Assembly: GCA_021796445.1 (NCBI GenBank)
Contig: JAKACB010000007.1
Coordinates: 1 to 35,758 of the forward strand
Reading direction: 5' to 3'
Length of the DNA stretch: 35,758 nucleotides
Source of the DNA: Nanobdellota archaeon
Lineage (GTDB): Archaea; Nanoarchaeota; Nanoarchaeia; Parvarchaeales; Parvarchaeaceae
The notes beneath the pieces were generated by a model. That model searched no databases, was not told where the DNA came from, and saw nothing but the letters and a program-made list of their open reading frames with translations. A program made the position numbers and the translations under genes. Shown here in pieces: positions 30,189 through 35,758 of this stretch. Position 1 is the first letter of the stretch, and each line of letters opens with the position of its first letter.

Positions 30189-31676
30189 ATGCCAGACGAA
30201 GACAAAGAACACAATGCTAATCCAGCAGGCAACGAGAACATAAATAAGGATTTACAGCCTGAAAAAGCTACAACCATTGATAATAACAGCGAAAATACAT
30301 CTAATCAACAGCAGAACCCTCAAGATAAAACTGAGGAAAGTAAAGTAGATACTAGCAGTAATTCCAATGATGACGAGCTTGAAAGACTTAAAAAAGAGAA
30401 TGAAAGGCTAAAAGAAATACAGAGGTTAAGAGAGGAAAATGAAAAGTTAAAAGGTAGCAGTTCTAGTCCATTACAAAAAGTACAAGGTAACTCTAATAAG
30501 AGTTTTCTTCCTTTCATTGTAATAGGCCTAGCAGTAATTGTAGTAATTTTATTAATTTTAGTATTCGTTTTACGCATATCTCCCTCTTCGTCAGTATCGT
30601 CATTAACACCTTCTATCAATGCAAATGCTTCAGGTTCCTTTTTCTTAGGGCCTGACGGTCAGTCTTTAGGACCAACATATATCAACGGTTTATCCGATTT
30701 AAGTAGTCAATTAGCAAAGGTTGGAGCACAGCAGGTGGCAGGCAGTTTTATATACGAAAATGCAAGTGATGGCAGTAATGGGCCATCTCCAGGTTATTAT
30801 GTTTTGGTTTATGGAAATAGTGGTAACTATGATATAATTCCTATAACCGTTCCTTCTAATATTTCTAATTATTCTATAAGTCAGGGCGGAAAGCCAACAT
30901 TCGTTTATCTAGGAGCACAGGGTTGTCCTTTCTGTGCAGGTATGCGCTGGGCAATAGCAATTGCTCTTTCAAGATTTGGGAACTTTTCAAAGTTATTTTA
31001 TGACAGATCTGCTACAAGTGATGCAAATGTTCCTACATTAATGTTCAATTTTTCGAGTTCTATATTTAAAGAGTCGACTGCACAACCTGCTATAGATAAT
31101 GGTCAAGCACCTTATGGAGATGGTAATCCTGAACCTTTTGTAACAGGCGCTTATTATACTTCAAAGTACATAAATTTTGAGTCTTTTGATGAAATGGGAG
31201 GCTCATTCTTAATAAATACAACTGGTATAGCGCAGATAAGCCCTATTATTTACTCAAATGTTTATGTTTTAGGGATGCACGATTTTAACTCAACACGTTC
31301 TGCTATTTTGTCTGCAGCGGGTTTTGGGATACAGAATTTCTTTGTTGGAGGAGTGCCTTTCTTTGACATTAACAACAAATATGTATTCGATGGTGCCAGT
31401 ATTGATGCTGGAACATATCTTACTTCAAATGGATTAAATCCAGCATATAGCACTCATCAGGATATACTTAATTCAATAGAAAACCCAACTTCTGGTTCAT
31501 TGGGAGAAACAGAATTAGGTGCGGCAAACATACTTACAGCACAGATCTGTAGTGTTATAAATAATACCGCACCTGTCTGCAGTCTTTCTTATATCTCTGA
31601 ATTGGAGTCTAAGATTATTTCACTGGGTTATTTAAATGAATATTGTTTATCAGGTAGCTGTAAAATAGTGAGTTAA
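30189..31676 (+). CDS. DUF929 thioredoxin-like membrane protein with coiled-coil linker
   Basis: 495 residues. Cytoplasmic N-terminal part (1-62) disordered, a coiled coil of repeated ERLKKENERLKEI-type heptads (about 63-88), one membrane helix (107-129), then an external domain with GCPFC (C246, C249) after FVYLGAQ, and PSNISNYSISQ. The thioredoxin-like fold continues with VPFFDINNKYVFDG near 386-400. Six further cysteines sit near the C-terminus (ICSV ... VCSL ... YCLSGSCK). The CPFC pair suggests disulfide exchange, with VKOR as possible oxidant. Ser/Asn-rich sequence suggests glycosylation. Confidence 0.85.
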   Translation: MPDEDKEHNANPAGNENINKDLQPEKATTIDNNSENTSNQQQNPQDKTEESKVDTSSNSNDDELERLKKENERLKEIQRLREENEKLKGSSSSPLQKVQGNSNKSFLPFIVIGLAVIVVILLILVFVLRISPSSSVSSLTPSINANASGSFFLGPDGQSLGPTYINGLSDLSSQLAKVGAQQVAGSFIYENASDGSNGPSPGYYVLVYGNSGNYDIIPITVPSNISNYSISQGGKPTFVYLGAQGCPFCAGMRWAIAIALSRFGNFSKLFYDRSATSDANVPTLMFNFSSSIFKESTAQPAIDNGQAPYGDGNPEPFVTGAYYTSKYINFESFDEMGGSFLINTTGIAQISPIIYSNVYVLGMHDFNSTRSAILSAAGFGIQNFFVGGVPFFDINNKYVFDGASIDAGTYLTSNGLNPAYSTHQDILNSIENPTSGSLGETELGAANILTAQICSVINNTAPVCSLSYISELESKIISLGYLNEYCLSGSCKIVS

Positions 31677-31758
31677 AATGATTGTTGTAACTTTTAATGT
31701 TTTAATCTAGATTCAAAAATAATAAATATATTTAAGTCCTTAATTTGAATTAATAGGT

Positions 31759-32628
31759 ATGGATAACGAAAGTAGTTTGAGACAGGTAGCACAAAATATC
31801 CTTGATACCTCATATAAGGTTTATTCAGATGTTTCACTTATAAACAGTTCCTTATTTAGAGCGGCTTCCTCTTTAGGCGTTGAATTACCAGAAGTACCAC
31901 AGATAAGCCTTGCAGAAACAAGGGAAAAGGCAAATACCGGTTTAGTAACAAATAAAGTGAATCAAGCAGATAAATTATCTTCGGGAAAGAGACTGTCCTT
32001 ATTTGGCATAGATAAAAGAGTTAAGCAATCAAAAGAACGCACTGAAAAAGAGGCAATATCACAACCGGTTTTAAAAGAAACTCAGAAATTAGAGACATTG
32101 CATGAAGGAAAAACCAATAAAATTGCACACGAGTTGCCCTCCGGTCCAAATTATAAGCCAGGAAATTTAACTGAAGAAAAGATACTAGTTGCACAGCCTG
32201 TAAGTAAAACTGAGACAAAAGTTTCCATGGAAGAAAAGGAAACTAAGTTAAATCAAATACAATTAGCTATGCCCTCTAAGGTAAATACCGTTAATAATGA
32301 TAATAATTTAATTAGGCCAACTGAAGCGATTTCTACAGCAAGTGAAATGAGTTCTCAGTCTGAAATGCAGAGGAAGATATTCGAAACAACTAATTTTGGA
32401 AGGATACCTGGAAAAGGTATAGAAGGACAAGTAGATGAAATTTTAAACAATCCTCTAAATAAATTACTTTTATTAGTCAAGGAGAAGCACTCAGTTACGA
32501 CATCACAAGCTGCGCAATCTTTAAATGTCACCAAAGATTTAATTGAAAGATGGGCTAGGATACTTAGCCAGAATTCTCTTATAAGAGTAAAGTATCAGTT
32601 GATGGGTGACATGATATTAGAGGGATAA
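31759..32628 (+). CDS. Winged-helix protein with long disordered linker, upstream of KaiC-like ATPase
   Basis: 289 residues. Short helical N-terminus (1-45), a long low-complexity middle (about 50-215, rich in Lys, Glu, Thr, Gln), and a C-terminal winged helix (about 222-289) with ILNNPLNKLLLLVKEKHSVT, then TSQAAQSLNVTKDLIERWAR as the recognition region, and IRVKYQLMGDMILEG. First gene of a four-gene string, its stop overlapping the ATPase start (TAATG). It probably gives the ATPase a DNA- or protein-contacting partner (inference). Confidence 0.72.
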   Translation: MDNESSLRQVAQNILDTSYKVYSDVSLINSSLFRAASSLGVELPEVPQISLAETREKANTGLVTNKVNQADKLSSGKRLSLFGIDKRVKQSKERTEKEAISQPVLKETQKLETLHEGKTNKIAHELPSGPNYKPGNLTEEKILVAQPVSKTETKVSMEEKETKLNQIQLAMPSKVNTVNNDNNLIRPTEAISTASEMSSQSEMQRKIFETTNFGRIPGKGIEGQVDEILNNPLNKLLLLVKEKHSVTTSQAAQSLNVTKDLIERWARILSQNSLIRVKYQLMGDMILEG

Positions 32629-33338
32629 TGGAAAAGAAAAGTGAAAACAATGTTGAAAGAGAATCTACTGGTATACCGGGATTGGATGAAGCTTTGAAAG
32701 GAGGGTTCCCAAAGAATAGTGTAGTATTCCTTACAGGAACGCCAGGTGCAGGTAAAACTACTTTCTCGCTACAGTTTTTAATCGACGGAGCCAAAAAAGG
32801 TGAAAAGGGGCTTTACTTTACATTGGAAGAAAGTCCTGAAGATCTAGTTTCTCAGTTTATGTTGTTTGATCCAAAGATTAAGGAATACATTGATAACGGC
32901 ATAATAAAGATAGTAACTATCCCATTAGTTGATTATGATTCTATGAAGGAAGTTGTTTCTTCGGAGCTTGATGCGATGGCTGCACAGCGCTTGATAATCG
33001 ACTCTATAACTTACTTACAAATGTTCTTTTCGGATATAATGTCAATAAGAAAGGCGATAATAGAGCTTTCAAGTATAATAAAAGCAAGGAACTGCACCGC
33101 CATTTTTATAGGAGAAATGCCTTATGGTGAAAATAAGCTTTCTGCATTTGGCGTAGAAGAGTTTGCATCAGACGGAGTAATAGCCCTTTATATGGTAGAA
33201 AGACAGAGTTCATTCATAAGAGCACTTAGAATAATAAAAATGAGAGCTACGGACCATCTGACAAAATACATACCTGTGGATATAAAAGCTAATGGCATAA
33301 TAGTTTATCCCTCTGCGGAGCTTTTCGCGGATATATAG
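32628..33338 (+). CDS. KaiC/GvpD/RAD55-family RecA-fold ATPase
   Basis: 236 residues, one RecA-like domain: STGIPGLDEALKGGFPKN, then Walker A GTPGAGKT (G37-T44), the catalytic-region FTLEESPEDL, and Walker B region RLIIDSITYLQM. No second domain, so it is not full KaiC. Archaeal homologs act in signalling, sometimes with motility or surface-structure genes. Its partner is the upstream wHTH protein and the two next genes encode the clamp loader, with only 2-base gaps. Function in this setting unknown. Confidence 0.9.
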   Translation: MEKKSENNVERESTGIPGLDEALKGGFPKNSVVFLTGTPGAGKTTFSLQFLIDGAKKGEKGLYFTLEESPEDLVSQFMLFDPKIKEYIDNGIIKIVTIPLVDYDSMKEVVSSELDAMAAQRLIIDSITYLQMFFSDIMSIRKAIIELSSIIKARNCTAIFIGEMPYGENKLSAFGVEEFASDGVIALYMVERQSSFIRALRIIKMRATDHLTKYIPVDIKANGIIVYPSAELFADI

Positions 33339-33340
33339 TT

Positions 33341-34282
33341 ATGGCTCTCTGGATAGAGAAATACAGACCACAGTCCTTTGATGAAATAATAGGGCAAAAA
33401 GAGATAGTAGAAAAATTAAAGGCAATGGCTGAAAAAAAAGAGATACAGCACATGATATTGTCCGGTCCACCTGGTGTTGGGAAAACAACTTCTGCGGTTG
33501 TATTGGCAAAAGCAGTATTCGGCCCAGATTGGAATCAGAATTTTATTGAATTGAATGCGTCTGATGATAGAAAGTTAAGCGTTATACAGGGCAAAGTGAA
33601 GGAATTTGCAAGGACAAAACCAATAGACGCTCCTTTTAAGATAATTCTTTTTGATGAAGCCGACTCGTTAACACAGGAGGCACAGCAGGCGCTGCGTAGG
33701 ATGATGGAGGAATACAGTGCAACCTGCAGGTTTATGTTCAGTGTTAACTACCAAAGTAATATGATAGAGCCTTTGCAGTCAAGATGTGCGATTCTAAGGT
33801 TCCAGCCGCTTTCCAAAGAAGATGTGCATAAATTTATAAAGAGACTTGCAGAAAGTGAGAAATTAGAAATTGACAGCGAGGCTATGGATGCATTGGATTA
33901 CGTTTCAAGGGGAGATTTAAGAACTCTTGTGAATCTTATGCAATCTCTTTCAAACGTTTCCAAAAATATAGACGCGAAAGCTGTTCTTCAGAGCAGCGGT
34001 TTAATGGATATATCAAAGACGATGGAGGGGCTAAAAGTTGCATTATCCGGAGATTTCAAAAAATCCAGAGAAATATTCTCGGAAATAATAGACAGTGGGA
34101 TAAACATGAAAGAGCTTTTGATTTCTATTTTTAACATCATCTCAACTACAGATATAGTTAATGATAAGATAAAAAATTATGTTTTCGAGAAGCTTGCAGA
34201 GACTGATTATAGGATAGTTGAGGGCGCAACACCGTTCATACAGTTTCAGGCCTTTCTTGCCTTTTTGGCCAGTCTAAAATAA
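33341..34282 (+). CDS. rfcS: Replication factor C small subunit
   Basis: Subunit of the clamp loader that opens PCNA. 313 residues, normal. Walker A SGPPGVGKTTSA (G45-T50), Walker B ILFDEADSL (D105-D108), arginine finger in PLQSRCAILRF, sensor-2 region RGDLRTLVNLMQSL, and a helical collar domain to the end. WIEKYRPQSFDEIIGQ at the N-terminus is diagnostic. Two bases separate it from the large subunit. Confidence 0.98.
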   Translation: MALWIEKYRPQSFDEIIGQKEIVEKLKAMAEKKEIQHMILSGPPGVGKTTSAVVLAKAVFGPDWNQNFIELNASDDRKLSVIQGKVKEFARTKPIDAPFKIILFDEADSLTQEAQQALRRMMEEYSATCRFMFSVNYQSNMIEPLQSRCAILRFQPLSKEDVHKFIKRLAESEKLEIDSEAMDALDYVSRGDLRTLVNLMQSLSNVSKNIDAKAVLQSSGLMDISKTMEGLKVALSGDFKKSREIFSEIIDSGINMKELLISIFNIISTTDIVNDKIKNYVFEKLAETDYRIVEGATPFIQFQAFLAFLASLK

Positions 34283-34284
34283 GT

Positions 34285-35259
34285 ATGCTATCTCTTTTTA
34301 ATCCGGAAATAAAAATGTTTGTAGAGAATTATTCCAATAGTATACCTTCGAAGGCATTAAATGCCATAAAAAGCGGTAAATCAAGGCTCATATTTAATGG
34401 ACCAGCAGGAACAGGGAAAAACTTTTTGGCAGGAGCAATTGCAAATGAAATAGGTTCTACGTTTGAAGTTATAAACTTGTATGAATTGGTTGACGACACA
34501 CAGAGCGTATCCTCTTTAATATTAGAAAGCATAAAAAGAGTTGCAGTCTCCAAATCACTTTTTCAGCAGAATAAGAAGGTTATTTATATTGAGGACATAG
34601 AAAAATTGCTGTCAGTCGATCCTTCAATATTGCAGAAACTTAATTCAATAGCAAGCGATTCCATAATAATATTTGAATCTGAAACTGGTGATATATTTCG
34701 TAGCAAATACAAAAAATATCTTGTAGCTTATGAAATTATAAGATTCTACAAACTTAATAATAGGGTATTAAAAGTTTTTGCTTTAAAACTAGCTGTTTAC
34801 AATAAGCTTAAGGTAAATGAAGGTTTAATTGACAGCATTGTAAGAGGAGCAAAAGGAAATATAGCCAGTGTAATAACTGATCTTAATACAATATATATAA
34901 CAAACTCTACTCATTTGGATACTTTTAGAAATTCCGATGACTCAATATTTGAAAAAATAACCGCAGTATTTTCAGGTAAGATAGAAAACACGGAGATATA
35001 CTTCGCATCGGATATGGAAGCAAAGAACTTTGAAATTTGGCTGGCGGAAAAAGCACCTCAAGTACTTAAAAAAGAAGAACTTTATCATTTTTTCGAGTCT
35101 ATTTCTGCAGCAGATATAATTCTTAATAAAATAAAGAAGCAGAATTGGTCTCTTCTAAAATACGTAAAAGATATAATGGCTTACAGCTGTTATGGTTTTA
35201 AGGTAAGTTTTCCAAAAATTGATTTTTACGCTCCAAGATGGGATTCTTATTATAGATAG
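34285..35259 (+). CDS. rfcL: Replication factor C large subunit, reduced and with altered ATPase motifs
   Basis: 324 residues versus about 400-500 in other archaea. The N-terminal AAA part has NGPAGTGKNFLAGAIA: the Walker A lysine K45 is kept but the next residue is Asn instead of Thr/Ser. The Walker B reads VIYIEDIEKLL, with E103-D104 where D-E is usual. The C-terminal two thirds follow the RFC large-subunit helical layout (LSSIYDER-like region absent). No clear PCNA-binding Q-x-x-(I/L)-x-x-F-F motif; the tail is KIDFYAPRWDSYYR. Position after RfcS in a tight operon supports the identity; motif loss suggests little ATPase activity in this subunit. Confidence 0.7.
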   Translation: MLSLFNPEIKMFVENYSNSIPSKALNAIKSGKSRLIFNGPAGTGKNFLAGAIANEIGSTFEVINLYELVDDTQSVSSLILESIKRVAVSKSLFQQNKKVIYIEDIEKLLSVDPSILQKLNSIASDSIIIFESETGDIFRSKYKKYLVAYEIIRFYKLNNRVLKVFALKLAVYNKLKVNEGLIDSIVRGAKGNIASVITDLNTIYITNSTHLDTFRNSDDSIFEKITAVFSGKIENTEIYFASDMEAKNFEIWLAEKAPQVLKKEELYHFFESISAADIILNKIKKQNWSLLKYVKDIMAYSCYGFKVSFPKIDFYAPRWDSYYR

Positions 35260-35307
35260 TATACTAAGAAATATTATATTTATATCCCTTAATTTCCATC
35301 AAATAAT

Positions 35308-35758
35308 ATGCTATTTAAAGCCTTAAAAACAGAGAATTTAACTCTTTTAACAGAAGATAAGCGTTCTCAGTCCGCTTTAGAGTACATGATGACGTATGGC
35401 TGGGCCATCCTAATCATAGTAATAGTAGCAGTAATACTATACAGCATGGGTATATTCAACCCAAGTTCAAGTATATCAATAACAATAACTGGTTTTCAGC
35501 AGACTCCAGTATTATCAGCAATATGTACACCAAAAGGCGTTTTGGTAGTATCATTAGAAGATGCAACTGGTAATTTAATAAACGTAACAGCAGTTAATTC
35601 CACAGTAAATGGAAAAGTTGCTATAACTCACCCAAATCAATTAATAAATCCAGGAAATTCAGCACGAGTACTAATTTTAGGAGGATGTTCAAATATATCA
35701 AATACTCATTTCTCATCACAAATTAAAATCATGTATAAAGAACCTGGGCAGCAATTAC
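35308..35758 (+). CDS. Type IV pilin-like surface protein, cut by the window end
   Basis: Open from the ATG at 35308 to the window end, so C-terminally incomplete (150 residues seen). After a charged leader comes SQSALEYMMTYGWAILIIVI and VAVILYSMGIFNP, the helix found in archaeal pilin/archaellin-like proteins; the leader would be cut by a PibD-type peptidase. The exposed part is beta-rich and Thr/Asn-rich with two cysteines (ICTPKG, LGGCSN). TTTATATC sits about 26 bases upstream, a short leader. The coupling to the DUF2341 adhesin is functional, not positional. Confidence 0.87.
   Translation, partial: MLFKALKTENLTLLTEDKRSQSALEYMMTYGWAILIIVIVAVILYSMGIFNPSSSISITITGFQQTPVLSAICTPKGVLVVSLEDATGNLINVTAVNSTVNGKVAITHPNQLINPGNSARVLILGGCSNISNTHFSSQIKIMYKEPGQQL

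Noticed and set aside
1..35758. CRISPR array, insertion sequence or prophage
   Set aside because: No regularly spaced repeats, transposase, integrase or terminal inverted repeats seen; the gene content is mostly core archaeal.

Overview
The window is about 36 kb of compact, AT-rich archaeal DNA. Both DNA topoisomerase VI subunits, replication factor C (small and large), pelota, prefoldin alpha, eukaryote-type ribosomal proteins (S19e, L31e, L39e, L10e), an RNase P protein 4, a 7S/SRP RNA, an intron-bearing tRNA-Ser and TATA boxes about 26-30 bases before many start codons all say Archaea. Small genes, tight gene spacing, reduced versions of several proteins (RFC large subunit, SRP RNA, RNase P RNA) and type IV pilin-like proteins fit a small-genome DPANN lineage, perhaps Parvarchaeota/Micrarchaeota (ARMAN-like); that placement is inference.

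Layout. 1-2.8 kb: 3' part of phosphoenolpyruvate synthase, convergent with a VKOR-type disulfide-forming membrane protein. 2.8-3.5 kb: RNA block with SRP RNA and a tRNA-Ser(GCT) carrying a 13-nt intron. 3.5-4.6 kb: two tandem paralogous small proteins, then ribosomal protein L10e. 4.6-5.5 kb (minus): winged-helix protein plus a PduO-type cobalamin adenosyltransferase. 5.5-8.2 kb: membrane protein, sugar-phosphate nucleotidylyltransferase and convergent GalT-like enzyme. 8.2-12.2 kb: tRNA-Glu(CTC), amino-acid permease, pelota, a degenerate glycosyltransferase-GtrA protein, tRNA-Ala(CGC) and a small membrane protein. 12.3-15.6 kb (minus): deoxyribosyltransferase-like protein, S9, L13, a processive GT2 glycosyltransferase, two small unknowns. 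15.6-19.4 kb: zinc-ribbon/Hsp20-like protein, a divergent 43-residue extremely acidic microprotein, then Rnp4-S19e-PDCD5-L39e-L31e-prefoldin alpha-FtsY. 19.4-20.8 kb (minus): DUF2341-containing surface protein. 20.8-25.9 kb: Elp3-Pno1/Dim2-Top6B-Top6A. 25.9-28 kb: a possibly frameshifted small gene, then (minus) AAA ATPase, presenilin-type protease and MIP18/SufT. 28-30.2 kb: tRNA-Arg(CCT), hemerythrin, an unknown protein, a SWIM zinc-finger protein and the RNase P RNA. 30.2-35.76 kb: DUF929 thioredoxin-like membrane protein, then wHTH-KaiC-like ATPase-RfcS-RfcL, and a type IV pilin-like protein cut by the window end.

Functional links. SRP RNA and FtsY belong to one targeting pathway. RNase P RNA and its protein Rnp4 are both here. 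VKOR and the CPFC-bearing DUF929 protein could be the two halves of an oxidative folding system on the outer face of the membrane. Two exported, pilin-like or adhesin-like proteins suggest an elaborated cell surface. I see no CRISPR array, insertion sequence, prophage or obvious foreign island. The least explained items are the tandem paralogs before L10e, the acidic microprotein, the roughly 80-residue insertion in the Top6B ATPase domain, the degraded RFC large subunit, and the KaiC-like/wHTH pair fused transcriptionally to the clamp loader.
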